A DNA stretch of 64,000 nucleotides from DATLGB01 sp964242305 (GCA_964242305.1 CAXTBB010000002.1:129384-193383), one strand, 5' to 3'; positions 56,133-64,000 are shown, counted from the first letter of the stretch. Notes: a model not told the origin generated them from the letters alone. Numbers and translations are program-made.

Positions 56133-58234
56133 CCAGCCGAGGGCGCGACGCGCAGGATGCGCGCGGCGAAGGGCGGCAGGAACCAGTTCCACTTGCCGAA
56201 CAGCGACACGGCGGCGGGGACCAGCAGCGCGCGGACGACGGTCGCGTCGAGCAGGATGCCGGCGGCGAGGCCGGTGGCCAGCACCTTGATGTCGGTCTCC
56301 GGTCCGGACGCCATGGAGACGAAGGCGAGGAAGAGGATCAGCGCGGCGCTCGTCACCAGCCGGCCGGTGCGCCCGATGCCGCGGACGACGGCCTCGTCGG
56401 TCGACCCCGTGGCGTCGTACTCCTCCCGCATGCGCGCGAGGATGAAGACCTCGTAGTCCATCGAGAGCCCGAACAGGAACGCGAACACCATCAGCGGGAT
56501 CCAGCCGGTCAGCGAGCCGCCGGCGGCGATGCCGAAGAGCGCCTCGGAGCCGTGGCCCTCCTGCCAGACGAGCGTCATCACGCCCCAGGCGGCGCCGACG
56601 CTGATCAGGTTCAGCACCACCGCCTTCAACGGCAGCAGCAGCGAGCGGAACGCCCGCGCGAGCAGGATGAAGGTGATCAGCGCGATCAGCCCGATCATCA
56701 GTGGGAAGGACCCGTAGACGGCGTCGATGAAGTCCTCGTTGGAGGCCGGGTTGCCGCCCACGCTGCCGCCGGCGGACCGGGCGGCGGCCTTGACCTTCTG
56801 GAGGAGGTCGTTGGACGCCGAGGTGGAGATGTCGGGGACCGGGAAGGCGTCGACCACGCTCAGGTCGCCCGCGCGCCAGTCCTTCGCAGTCGGCGCCACG
56901 GTGCCGTGCAGGCCCTTCAGGCCGTCGAGCGCCTTGACGACTCCGTCCGGCGACTCGCCCCGGACGAGGATCTCGTGGGGCAGCAGCGCGCCCGACCCGA
57001 TGCCGGATGTGTTGAGCGCGACGAGCCCGTCCTCGGCGTCGCCCTGCTTGGAGATGGTGTTGACGTCGGCGAAGCCGGGGCGCATGCCCAGCGCGGCGAC
57101 GCCCAGCGCGAAGAGCAGGACCAGCGCGACGCCCGCGGCCAGCCAGCGGCGCTTGACGATGCCCTCCGCCCACCGCGTCCAGCCGCGCGAGGCCTGGTCG
57201 TCCGTACGCCGGTGCGGCCAGTCGAGCTTGGGTCCGAGCGAGTGCAGGATGACCGGCAGCAGCGTTGTCGCCACCAGCACGGAGACGAGCGGGATGAGCA
57301 TGCCGCCGTAGCCGACGCTGCGCAGGAACGGAAGCGGCAGCACGACCAGCGCGAGCAGGCCGATGCCGACCGTCGTCCCGCTGAAGACGACCGCGCGCCC
57401 GGCGGTGTTCATGGCGTTGACGATCGCCTCGTCGCCCTGCGCGCCGTGCGCGAGCTCCTCCCGCCAGCGGACGACGACCAGCAGCGCGTAGTCGATCGCC
57501 ACCCCGAGCCCGATCAGCGCGATCAGGAACTGCACGATGGGGGAGACGTCCGTGAACGTCGTCAGCCCCAGCACGGCCAGGAACGAGATCATGATGGCCG
57601 GGACCGCCATTAGCAGCGGGACGATCGCCAGCAGCGAGCCGAACACGAAGGCGAGCACGATCAGCGCGCCGAAGCCGCCGACCAGCGCCTCGATCAGGAC
57701 GCCCGGCCCGTCGCCGCCGCCGGTCTCCGCGCTCAGCGCGTCGTAGCCGGTCAGGTGGACCTTCGCGCCATCAACGGTGACGCCCTTCAACGCGGCGCGT
57801 GCGCGCTTCTCCGCACCGACGTTCTCCCCGAAGGTCGACTTCGGATCGAGCGGCGGATAGGTGATCACGAAGGCCGTGCGGTGGTCCTCGGAGACGAACG
57901 CGTTGGCGCCGGTGGTTGCGTATCCGGCGGTGCGCGAGCCCTTGTTGGCGGCCCCGAGCTTGCGCTCCACGTCGGCCATGTCCGCGCGGGTGACGCGCTC
58001 GCCCTTCGGGACGGTCGCGACCGCCAGCAACGGCGTGGTGTCGCCGCCCGTGCCCCGGAACGTCCTGGCGATCTGCTGGTTGGTCTCCCAGCCCTCGCGA
58101 CCCGGGACCGTGAAGCGCTGGTCCATCCGGTCGACCGCCGTCCCCGCCGTGGCGATGCCGGCGAGCGTGAGCAGGACCCAGACCCCGACGACGAGCTTGC
58201 GGTGGCCGAGCACCCACCGAGTCAGACGTTCCAT
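56129..58234 (-). CDS. MMPL-family RND transporter, copy 2
   Basis: A 701-residue membrane transporter with duplicated MMPL halves. The start MERLTRWVLGHRKLVVGVWV is TM1. LIGLGVAIDYALLVVVRWREEL and FLFGLSMDYEVFILARMREEY hold the proton-relay Asp-Tyr pairs. It is only distantly similar to the copy at 21300. Its TAA stop shares TTAA with the convergent aldo-keto reductase. The cargo is unknown, with lipids or drugs likely. Confidence 0.92.
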   Translation of the reverse strand: MERLTRWVLGHRKLVVGVWVLLTLAGIATAGTAVDRMDQRFTVPGREGWETNQQIARTFRGTGGDTTPLLAVATVPKGERVTRADMADVERKLGAANKGSRTAGYATTGANAFVSEDHRTAFVITYPPLDPKSTFGENVGAEKRARAALKGVTVDGAKVHLTGYDALSAETGGGDGPGVLIEALVGGFGALIVLAFVFGSLLAIVPLLMAVPAIMISFLAVLGLTTFTDVSPIVQFLIALIGLGVAIDYALLVVVRWREELAHGAQGDEAIVNAMNTAGRAVVFSGTTVGIGLLALVVLPLPFLRSVGYGGMLIPLVSVLVATTLLPVILHSLGPKLDWPHRRTDDQASRGWTRWAEGIVKRRWLAAGVALVLLFALGVAALGMRPGFADVNTISKQGDAEDGLVALNTSGIGSGALLPHEILVRGESPDGVVKALDGLKGLHGTVAPTAKDWRAGDLSVVDAFPVPDISTSASNDLLQKVKAAARSAGGSVGGNPASNEDFIDAVYGSFPLMIGLIALITFILLARAFRSLLLPLKAVVLNLISVGAAWGVMTLVWQEGHGSEALFGIAAGGSLTGWIPLMVFAFLFGLSMDYEVFILARMREEYDATGSTDEAVVRGIGRTGRLVTSAALILFLAFVSMASGPETDIKVLATGLAAGILLDATVVRALLVPAAVSLFGKWNWFLPPFAARILRVAPSAG

Positions 58235-58251
58235 ACCGATAGAGGTAGCAG

Positions 58252-58270
58252 CGGGAGCGCTCAGCTCCCG
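58252..58270 (-). terminator. Hairpin between the HD-GYP-like gene and the MMPL gene
   Basis: A 7-bp perfect stem (CGGGAGC / GCTCCCG) with a 5-nt loop lies downstream of the minus-strand HD-GYP-like gene and just before the next gene's promoter region. Confidence 0.55.
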
Positions 58271-58293
58271 TCTGAGGCAGCGAAGCCAACCGC

Positions 58294-59820
58294 CTACGGG
58301 AGCAGGGGCGGCACCTTGATCGGCGGCAGGGGGATGGGCAGGTCGGGCAGGTGGACCTCGACCGGCGGCGTCTGGACCTGGCCGTCGCCGACCGGCACGG
58401 TCACCGGATCGACCTGCACGCTGGGGGCAGAGGTCGCGCTCGGTGCCGGCGTGGCGGTCGCGGAGGGCGTGGCGGGCGCATCGGAGGCGGACGGCGGCGC
58501 GGACGTGGGCGCCGGCGTTCCGGTGGGCTGCGTCTGGCCGCCGCCGCCGGCGGCGGTCCGGTCCGGCGCGGACGTCGCGGGCGCCGAGCCCGGCGCCTCC
58601 GACCCCGCTGGGTGGTGGTCGCTGGGCCGGGGCCGCCCGGCGTGCGTGAGGGAGCCCCCCTCCCGCACCGTCTCGGCGCGAGCGCCGCGGCGGGCGCGCT
58701 CGCGGCGGTCACGATCGGCCGCGGGCGTCGCCGCCTGCAGGCGGGCCAGCAGGCGCGGGGCGTGCGCGGCGCGGTGCGAGACAGCCGCCACCGCGGCCGG
58801 CGCCGGGCGCTGCAGCGGCGTCTCTGCGCTGACGGCGGGCGCCGCCAGGACCGCCGCCGACGCGCCGAGCGCGGGCAGCGCGCGCCCGCCCGCGAAGAGC
58901 AGCTCGCGCACCGGGGTGACGGTGTGGGGGAGGCTCGAGGCGAGGCTCGACCAGCGGGTCATGCGGCGCCCGGCGTAGTAGGCGAGGAAGGCGCCGACGA
59001 CCTGCGCGTCGAGCGCCACGCCGGCCTCCTCCCGCAGCACCCGCAGTGCCCGGGCGTGCGGTCGCGCGGTCCGGTAGGCCCGCGTCGAGGTCATGGCGTC
59101 GAAGGTGTCGGCGACCGCGATGATGCGCGCGCCGAGCGGGATGGCGTCCCCGGCGAGCCCGTCCGGATAGCCCGTTCCGCCCATCCGCTCGTGGTGGTGG
59201 CGGATCATCGACTCGACCGCGGGGTCCACCACGCCGGCGACGAGCTCGGCGCCGTCCCCCGGGTGGCGCTTGATCGCCGCGAACTCCGCGTCGTCGAGCT
59301 TGCCGGGCTTGTTGAGCACCTCGCGCGGCGTGAAGAACTTGCCGATGTCGTGCAGCGCCGCGGCGGTGCGGACGCGCGCCACCTCGTCGGCCGGCAGGCC
59401 GAGCTCGCGCGCGATGCCCTCGCAGTGCCGCGTCACCCGGAGCGAGTGGCGCCGGGTGTAGGCGTCCCGCGCCTCGAGCATCCGGGTCACCCGCTGCAGG
59501 GCCCGGACGTCGCGGATCGCCTCCACCGGGCCGCCCCGGTAGATGACCAGGCTCTCGACGCGCTCGAGGCGCCGCTCCGTCCGCAGACGACGCAGCCAGC
59601 CCCACAGCATCAGGTCCGAGAACAGCACGTCGCGCGACTGGGGCAGGCGCCGCCACAGGGCGCCGGCGGCAGCCGAGAGGGCCATGCTCATCGCGATGCA
59701 CGCCGGGACGGCGACGAGCGCACCGCCGGGCAGCGCCGCGGCGGCGAGGGCGGGCGCCACGATCACGAGCGCCGTTCCCAGGACGGCGAAGGGCAGCTGA
59801 CGGAGCACGCGCGCGGACAT
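58294..59820 (-). CDS. Membrane HD-GYP-like phosphohydrolase with long proline-rich tail
   Basis: A 508-residue protein. Two N-terminal hydrophobic stretches (about 5-50) precede an HD domain with RHSLRVTRHCEGIA, LHDIGKFFTP (HD pair), HHHERMGGTGYPDGLAG (HD-GYP-like block) and VADTFDAMTS. These suggest cyclic di-nucleotide or other phosphodiesterase activity. After residue 310 a hydrophobic segment (ALPALGASAAVLAAPAVSA) and a 170-residue Ala/Pro/Thr/Ser tail follow, ending PIPLPPIKVPPLLP. The tail is probably extracytoplasmic, which is unusual for this family. Start ATG 59820. Confidence 0.82.
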   Translation of the reverse strand: MSARVLRQLPFAVLGTALVIVAPALAAAALPGGALVAVPACIAMSMALSAAAGALWRRLPQSRDVLFSDLMLWGWLRRLRTERRLERVESLVIYRGGPVEAIRDVRALQRVTRMLEARDAYTRRHSLRVTRHCEGIARELGLPADEVARVRTAAALHDIGKFFTPREVLNKPGKLDDAEFAAIKRHPGDGAELVAGVVDPAVESMIRHHHERMGGTGYPDGLAGDAIPLGARIIAVADTFDAMTSTRAYRTARPHARALRVLREEAGVALDAQVVGAFLAYYAGRRMTRWSSLASSLPHTVTPVRELLFAGGRALPALGASAAVLAAPAVSAETPLQRPAPAAVAAVSHRAAHAPRLLARLQAATPAADRDRRERARRGARAETVREGGSLTHAGRPRPSDHHPAGSEAPGSAPATSAPDRTAAGGGGQTQPTGTPAPTSAPPSASDAPATPSATATPAPSATSAPSVQVDPVTVPVGDGQVQTPPVEVHLPDLPIPLPPIKVPPLLP

Positions 59821-59888
59821 CCTTGTCCCCTGCACATACCCAGCATCCGCTCCGAGCGAGCGATGCGCAAAGGGAACGGACGAACGTT

Positions 59889-60167
59889 CTAGGACACGTG
59901 CGCGATCGGCCCGCACTGGGCCAGATCGTCGAAGAGGCGCTGGGCGCGCTCCTCCGTCCAGCGGTCGGACTCCACGAGCGCGTGGGCCAGGTTCTCGGCG
60001 TCGGCGAGCGCGTCGCGCGCCCCCGGGGCGGAGACATCCTCGGAGAAGAGCAGGGTGTCGGCGGCGGCGCGGATGCGCTCGACCTCGGTCGTCTGGAGCT
60101 TGGTGGCCCCGATGTCCTCGATCGTCGCGACGATCCGGCCGTAGGCCTGTGCGCGCTCGCTGTTCAT
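59889..60167 (-). CDS. Small helical protein, function unknown
   Basis: A 92-residue acidic, Ala-rich, mostly helical protein without signal or membrane segments (IVATIEDIGATKLQTTEVER near the start, AENLAHALVESDRWTEERAQ in the middle). Start ATG 60167 lies 7 nt after a minus-strand TACACT box, giving it its own leaderless promoter at the end of the upstream gene. I recognise no family. Confidence 0.6.
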   Translation of the reverse strand: MNSERAQAYGRIVATIEDIGATKLQTTEVERIRAAADTLLFSEDVSAPGARDALADAENLAHALVESDRWTEERAQRLFDDLAQCGPIAHVS

Positions 60168-60170
60168 CAC

Positions 60171-60551
60171 TCACAGTGTAGATACGACGACGGCCATCTC
60201 CGCGATCCTGGCGCCGGGTGCGACGACCGCGCCGGGCTCGATCACCGCGCGGTGGCCGATGACGGCGCCGGCGCCGATCCGGATCGGGCGCGCGTCGAGC
60301 GCCTGGTGGCGGACCGGCGTCTCCGGATCGTCGTGGCGGTGGGCGAAGTCGACGAGGACGACGTCGTCGCCCAGCACCGCGCCGGCGCCGATGTCGACCC
60401 CCGCGTGGGCGAGGACCACACAGCGCTCGCCGAGCCGTGCGCCGGCGCCGACGGTGACCGTCGCGCCGCGCACGTGGAAGCGCGTTCCGGCGCCGACGAC
60501 CGCGTCCGGGGCGATGTCGAGGACGCCGCCGTCCGTCACGTCGCGGGTCAC
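60171..60551 (-). CDS. Small left-handed beta-helix (hexapeptide-repeat) protein
   Basis: A 126-residue protein built of hexapeptide repeats (APDAVVGAGTRFHV, VTVGAGARLGERCVVLAHAG, IGAGAVLGDDVVLVD, IGAGAVIGHRAVIEPGAVVA). HRHDDPETPVRHQ is the loop often seen in acetyl- or acyltransferases of the maa/wecD-like type. It lacks an N-terminal domain, so it may be a short acyltransferase. Start GTG 60551 overlaps the SGNH gene stop. Confidence 0.82.
   Translation of the reverse strand: MTRDVTDGGVLDIAPDAVVGAGTRFHVRGATVTVGAGARLGERCVVLAHAGVDIGAGAVLGDDVVLVDFAHRHDDPETPVRHQALDARPIRIGAGAVIGHRAVIEPGAVVAPGARIAEMAVVVSTL
60175..60180 (-). promoter_or_regulatory. Putative -10 box of a leaderless promoter for the small helical protein
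   Basis: Read on the minus strand, TACACT lies 7 nt before the ATG at 60167, inside the last codons of the upstream gene. Confidence 0.45.
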
Positions 60552-61276
60552 CGCCGCGCCTCCAGCAGCTGCCGGCGGCGGTCGCGCAGCCGCTGCCACG
60601 CGTACCAGCGCGCGTAGCGCGCCCGGGCCAGCGGATCGCGGCGCTCGTCGCCGTCCACGCGGCGGCTCGAACCCAGGGCGGCGAGCGCCCGATTCGCGAT
60701 CTCGACCATGCCCGGCGAGGTCGGGTGGACCGCGTCGGGCAGGACGACCCGCGTGCCGGCGAAGTCGTCCAGCGTGCACAGCTCGACGCCGTCCAGCGCG
60801 CGCAGGACGCGGTTGGCCGTGACCACGTCCGCGCCCGCCCGCGGCCGGCCGAGGTCGAGCGGGACGGTCAGCACCAGCACGCGGTCGGCGGCCTCGCGCA
60901 GCGCGGCCACGATCGCGCGCACGTCGCGCTCGTAGGCGTCTGCGTCGAGCGCACCGCGGGCGTCGTTGGCGCCGACGTGCAGCGTGGCCAGGTCGTAGGG
61001 GCCGGCCAGCCGCGGGACCTGGTCGCGCAGCACGTCGGCGGCGATCGCCCCGTCGACGCCGAGGTTGGTGAACGGCAGCTCGAGCGCCTCCGCGACCCAC
61101 TGCGCCCACGACTGCGGGTGCACGCCCAGCGCGGGCGCCCCGCCCCGCCCGCGCGTGATCGAGTCTCCCAGCGCAACCAGCCCGCGGCGAACCGCGCTGT
61201 CGTGCTTCCGCCCGCCCGCAGCCGCGCTGGTTTGCTTCCGCTTTCCGGAAGCGTTGGAGCCCGGTTCCGCGATCAT
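60548..61276 (-). CDS. SGNH/GDSL-family hydrolase
   Basis: A 242-residue esterase/lipase-like protein. Block I is VALGDSITRG (catalytic Ser), block II contains the Gly of FTNLGVDGAIA, block III is LHVGANDARG (Asn), and block V is LPDAVHPTSPG (catalytic Asp and His). No signal peptide is seen, so it is cytosolic. A basic C-terminus (ARYARWYAWQRLRDRRRQ) is odd. It overlaps malQ by ATGA. Confidence 0.9.
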   Translation of the reverse strand: MIAEPGSNASGKRKQTSAAAGGRKHDSAVRRGLVALGDSITRGRGGAPALGVHPQSWAQWVAEALELPFTNLGVDGAIAADVLRDQVPRLAGPYDLATLHVGANDARGALDADAYERDVRAIVAALREAADRVLVLTVPLDLGRPRAGADVVTANRVLRALDGVELCTLDDFAGTRVVLPDAVHPTSPGMVEIANRALAALGSSRRVDGDERRDPLARARYARWYAWQRLRDRRRQLLEARR

Positions 61277-62496
61277 GCGGGAAGGCGTCCCGCGGCCTCG
61301 GTGAGCGCGCGCAGGCGGGCGGCGTGGTCAGCGGTCAGCGTGCCGGGCTCGAGGCGCCAGCGCCACGACTGACCCTGGGTCCCGGGGACGTTCATGCGCC
61401 CCTCCGAGCCGAGGCCGAGGATGTCCTGGACCTGGGTCATGGCCAGCCGCGACGGCGCCTCCCAGGCCAGGCGGATCATGGCCCAGTTGACCGGCTCGTG
61501 TCCGATGCCGGGACCTGACCCCTTTAGGAAGGCGGCCTCGGCGTTGGCGCGGCGCGGCGGCTCGAGGTCGCCCCACCAGCCGACGACGGTGTCGGAGTCG
61601 TGGGTGCCCGTGTAGACGACCTGGTGCTCGACGAGGTTGTCGGGCTCGTGCGTGCCGTGCTCGGTGTCGTCGGGATCGAAGGCGAACTGCAGCACGGCCA
61701 TGCCCGGGAAGCCGAGCGCGTCGCGCAGCTCGAGCACGGGGTCGTCGATGTCGCCGAGGTCCTCGGCGACGACGGGCAACTCGCCGAGCTCGGCCGCCGC
61801 GGCGTCGAACGGGGCCCGCCCCGGGCCGGGGACCCAGCGGCCGTCGAGCGCCGTCTCCTCGCCCGCGGGGACCTCCCAGAAGGCGGAGAAGGCGCGGAAG
61901 TGGTCGACCCGGACGAGATCGAACTGCGTGAAGGTGCGGCGGAAGCGCTCCGTCCACCAGCGGTAGCCGTCGGCGGCCAGCGCGTCCCAGTCATACAGCG
62001 GGTTGCCCCACAGCTGGCCGGTCTTCGCGTACGCGTCCGGCGGGACGCCGGCCACGGCGTCGGAGCGGAAGAACTGCGGCCAGGCGGTCTCGTCGGCCGA
62101 GCCGGGCGCGACGTAGATGGGGACGTCGCCCATCAGCCGCACGCCGCGCTCGTTCGCGTAGGCGCGCAGCGCCGACCACTCGCGCGCGAAGCGGACCTGG
62201 TCGTCCAGCTCGGGCCACGAGCCGGCCCAGTAGGCGTTGGCCGTACGGAACGCCTCGACCTCGTCGCCGGTCACGGGCGCGTCCGGCTCCGCCAGCAGCC
62301 CGGGCCAGGCCGCGAACGCCGAGCGCGCCTTGTACGGGGAGCCGTAGCGGTCGGGCGGCCCGAGCGGCAGCATCTGCCACACCGACTGCCCCGCCGATGC
62401 GAGCCAGTCCACGAACGCGTACGCGGACGGGCCGAGGCGGCCGTCGGGGAGGGAGGTCAGGTGGAGCTGGACGCCGGCGGCGCGGGGGAGGTCCAT
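61273..62496 (-). CDS. malQ: 4-alpha-glucanotransferase (GH77), short form
   Basis: A 407-residue GH77 enzyme that transfers maltodextrin segments. QMLPLGPPDRYGSPYKARSAFA near the N-terminus, VRVDHFRAFSAFW (nucleophile Asp), VVAEDLGDI (acid/base Glu) and YTGTHDSDTVVGWWG (third carboxylate) are intact. It is shorter than the usual 500 residues. ATG 62496 has a GGTGGGG-type Shine-Dalgarno site. It is divergent from glgE, consistent with glycogen/maltose metabolism. A loop (FLKGSGPGIG) is encoded by a REP-like motif. Confidence 0.93.
   Translation of the reverse strand: MDLPRAAGVQLHLTSLPDGRLGPSAYAFVDWLASAGQSVWQMLPLGPPDRYGSPYKARSAFAAWPGLLAEPDAPVTGDEVEAFRTANAYWAGSWPELDDQVRFAREWSALRAYANERGVRLMGDVPIYVAPGSADETAWPQFFRSDAVAGVPPDAYAKTGQLWGNPLYDWDALAADGYRWWTERFRRTFTQFDLVRVDHFRAFSAFWEVPAGEETALDGRWVPGPGRAPFDAAAAELGELPVVAEDLGDIDDPVLELRDALGFPGMAVLQFAFDPDDTEHGTHEPDNLVEHQVVYTGTHDSDTVVGWWGDLEPPRRANAEAAFLKGSGPGIGHEPVNWAMIRLAWEAPSRLAMTQVQDILGLGSEGRMNVPGTQGQSWRWRLEPGTLTADHAARLRALTEAAGRLPA
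61510..61527. repeat. Intragenic REP-like motif (GGGACCTGACCCCTTTAG)
   Basis: This 18-nt segment inside malQ matches a short motif widespread in bacterial genomes and often associated with REP-type (RAYT) elements. It codes for a non-conserved loop and includes CTA, a rare Leu codon in this genome. Confidence 0.45.
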
Positions 62497-62551
62497 GCCA
62501 CCCCACCTTCCCACGTTTTCGCGATGCGCAATCGGGCAGGCTCCGTCGAGC

Positions 62552-64000
62552 GTGCCGACTCCCTCCCGCATCGTCATCGAGGCTCCGTACCCGTCCGTGG
62601 ACTGCGGCCGCTTCCCGAGCAAGGCGGTCGTCGGCGACCGCGTCGAGGTCTCCGCCGACGTCTTCCGCGACGGCCACGACGTCCTGCGCGCCGTCGTCAA
62701 GTACCGGCCCGCCAAAGGCCGGAAGTGGCACGAGCTGCCCCTGCACCACACCGATGCCCACGTCCGCGGCGACCGCTGGGCGGGCTCGTTCCCCGTCGAC
62801 CGCCAGGGCCGCTACCAGTGGACGATCGAAGCGTGGGTGGACCCGTTCGCCGCCTGGCGCGAGGAGCTCGAGCGCAAGGTCGCCTTCGGGCAGCCGGACC
62901 TGACGTCGGAGCTCGAGGAGGGCGCCCGGATGGTCGAGGCCGCCGGCCTGGAGGCGCGGCGCGACGTCGACGCGCTGCTCGGCTCGGAGCTGCACGCGGC
63001 GATGAACGCCGCCCAGCCGCGCCACGAGTCGACGCAGATGGAGCCGCTGACCGTCGAGGTGGACCGCGAGCGCGCGCGCTTCTCCACCTGGTACGAGCTG
63101 TTCCCGCGCTCGTGGGGCGGCATCGCCGGCGTCACCGAGACGTTGCCGCAGCTCAAGGCGCTCGGCTTCGACGTCGTCTACCTCCCGCCGGTCCACCCGA
63201 TCGGGGAGACCAACCGCAAGGGCCGCAACAACACCCTGACCGCCGGTCCCGGCGACCCCGGCTCGCCGTGGGCGATCGGCCTGCACGGCGTAGGCGGCCA
63301 CGAGGCACTGCACCCCGAGCTGGGGACGATCGACGAGTTCGAGGCGCTCACGGCACGGGCCCGTGAGGTGGACATGGACATCGCGCTCGACTTCGCGGTC
63401 CAGTGCTCCGCCGACCACCCGTGGCTGACCGAGCATCCCGACTGGTTCAACCGCCGCCCGGACGGGACGCTCAAGTACGCCGAGAACCCGCCCAAGAAGT
63501 ACCAGGACATCTACAACGTCAACTGGAACACGGAGGACCGGGAAGGACTCTGGAACGCGCTCTATGACGTGATGCGGCTGTGGGTCGACCGCGGCGTCAA
63601 GGTCTTCCGCGTCGACAACCCGCACACCAAGCCGTTCGCCTTCTGGGAGTGGCTGATCGCCAAGATCCGCGCGGACGACCCCGACGTCCTCTTCCTCGCC
63701 GAGGCGTTCACCCGCCGCAAGGTCATGCAGGAGCTGGCCAAGATCGGCTTCAACCAGTCCTACACGTACTTCACCTGGAAGAACGCGCGCTGGGAGATCG
63801 TGGAGTACCTCGACGAGCTGACCAAGGGGGAGGGCGGCAAGACCGTGTCGGGCGACATGATGATGATGGTCGCCAACGACGGCCCGCATTACGGCGACAA
63901 CGTCAAGCTCGACGGTCCCGGCAAGTACCGGCTCAAGCTGACGATCGCGCCGCCCGGGCCGATGGCGCATTTCGGCCGGCACGTCGACAAGGAGACGGGC
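62552..64000 (+). CDS. GlgE-type maltosyltransferase fused in frame to a P19/Tp34-like iron-binding domain (open at window edge)
   Basis: Residues 1-425 are alpha-1,4-glucan:maltose-1-phosphate maltosyltransferase: an N-terminal domain, STWYELFPRSWGG, LPPVHPIGETNRKGRNN, nucleophile Asp355 in FRVDNPHTKP, acid/base Glu384 in FLAEAFTRRK, and SYTYFTWKN. After ELTK (63820) the frame continues as GGKTVSGDMMMMVANDGPHYG, DGPGKYRLKLTIAPP and HFGRHVDKETG, which are the Met/His metal-site motifs of P19/Tp34 iron-uptake proteins. The rest of the GlgE barrel (including NTPDI) is missing. Start GTG 62552. It is either a genuine rearrangement or an assembly chimera. Confidence 0.85.
   Translation, partial: MPTPSRIVIEAPYPSVDCGRFPSKAVVGDRVEVSADVFRDGHDVLRAVVKYRPAKGRKWHELPLHHTDAHVRGDRWAGSFPVDRQGRYQWTIEAWVDPFAAWREELERKVAFGQPDLTSELEEGARMVEAAGLEARRDVDALLGSELHAAMNAAQPRHESTQMEPLTVEVDRERARFSTWYELFPRSWGGIAGVTETLPQLKALGFDVVYLPPVHPIGETNRKGRNNTLTAGPGDPGSPWAIGLHGVGGHEALHPELGTIDEFEALTARAREVDMDIALDFAVQCSADHPWLTEHPDWFNRRPDGTLKYAENPPKKYQDIYNVNWNTEDREGLWNALYDVMRLWVDRGVKVFRVDNPHTKPFAFWEWLIAKIRADDPDVLFLAEAFTRRKVMQELAKIGFNQSYTYFTWKNARWEIVEYLDELTKGEGGKTVSGDMMMMVANDGPHYGDNVKLDGPGKYRLKLTIAPPGPMAHFGRHVDKETG

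Noticed and set aside
55034..57613. 859-residue plus-strand frame across the aldo-keto reductase and the MMPL gene
   Set aside because: It has no motifs, is Arg/Pro/Glu-rich, and conflicts with two well-supported genes on opposite strands.
1..64000. tRNA genes, rRNA, CRISPR arrays, intact insertion sequences or prophage
   Set aside because: I saw no cloverleaf/CCA-like segments, spaced direct repeats, transposase or integrase motifs in any frame. A tRNAscan/Infernal run would settle the RNA part.

Overview
The window is about 72% GC (estimated by eye), densely packed and almost entirely coding. Most neighbouring starts overlap the previous stop (ATGA, GTGA or TTGA). Gene content and style point to a high-GC actinobacterium, probably class Thermoleophilia (Solirubrobacterales or a relative). 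The pointers are MMPL exporters, a WS/DGAT acyltransferase, a GlgE-type maltosyltransferase, DesA3-like desaturation genes and many leaderless starts. The taxon is an inference. I saw no rRNA, tRNA, CRISPR array, phage or intact transposon, and no gene-free stretch longer than 300 bases.

Layout. 1-2379 (minus): the N-terminal half of PEP carboxylase and a saccharopine-dehydrogenase-like reductase. 2410-5791: a three-subunit PaoABC-type molybdenum aldehyde oxidoreductase ending in a terminator. 5857-9581: a complete osmoprotectant-type ABC importer (ATPase, two permeases, lipoprotein receptor). 9673-10819: a divergent TetR/DUF2867 pair. 10826-15740 (minus): a glycerolipid operon, GpsA-PlsB-HAD/PlsC, covering DHAP to phosphatidate, with a lipoprotein gene upstream. 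15707-18687: a TetR regulator divergent from a ferredoxin-reductase/desaturase pair with a clear promoter. 18744-20242: two tandem peptidase-E-like genes. 20239-24205: a coiled-coil transglycosylase-like protein, an MMPL exporter and an unusually short P450. 24207-28743: two acyl-CoA dehydrogenases flanking two DUF1990-like genes and a small membrane protein. 28774-32862: a giant secreted BNR-repeat protein. 32837-36144 (minus): P450, epimerase and AbrB-like permease. 36184-39972: MarR, MFS exporter, HtrA protease and a VWA protein. 40022-41745: alkane hydroxylase with its TetR. 41779-44733: MoxR-DUF58-VWA. 44760-49266: a secreted protein, an M14 carboxypeptidase and a histidine kinase with a C-terminal ASCH domain. 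49313-56132: WS/DGAT, cytochrome c, methyltransferase, VOC protein, a sigma-like membrane protein, and an EamA/Lrp divergon with an aldo-keto reductase. 56129-62496 (minus): MMPL, an HD-GYP-like protein, small genes and MalQ. 62552-64000: a GlgE reading frame that passes in frame into a P19/Tp34-type iron-binding domain.

A lipid theme runs through the window: phosphatidate synthesis, desaturation, beta-oxidation enzymes, alkane hydroxylation, wax-ester/TAG synthesis and MMPL export. The most unusual items are the histidine kinase-ASCH fusion (47707-49266), the GlgE-P19 chimera at the right edge, the compact P450 (23438-24205), the sigma-like protein with a membrane segment and long tail (52071-53525), and a recurrent leaderless promoter architecture in which a TANNNT box sits 6-9 nt before the start codon of more than a dozen genes.
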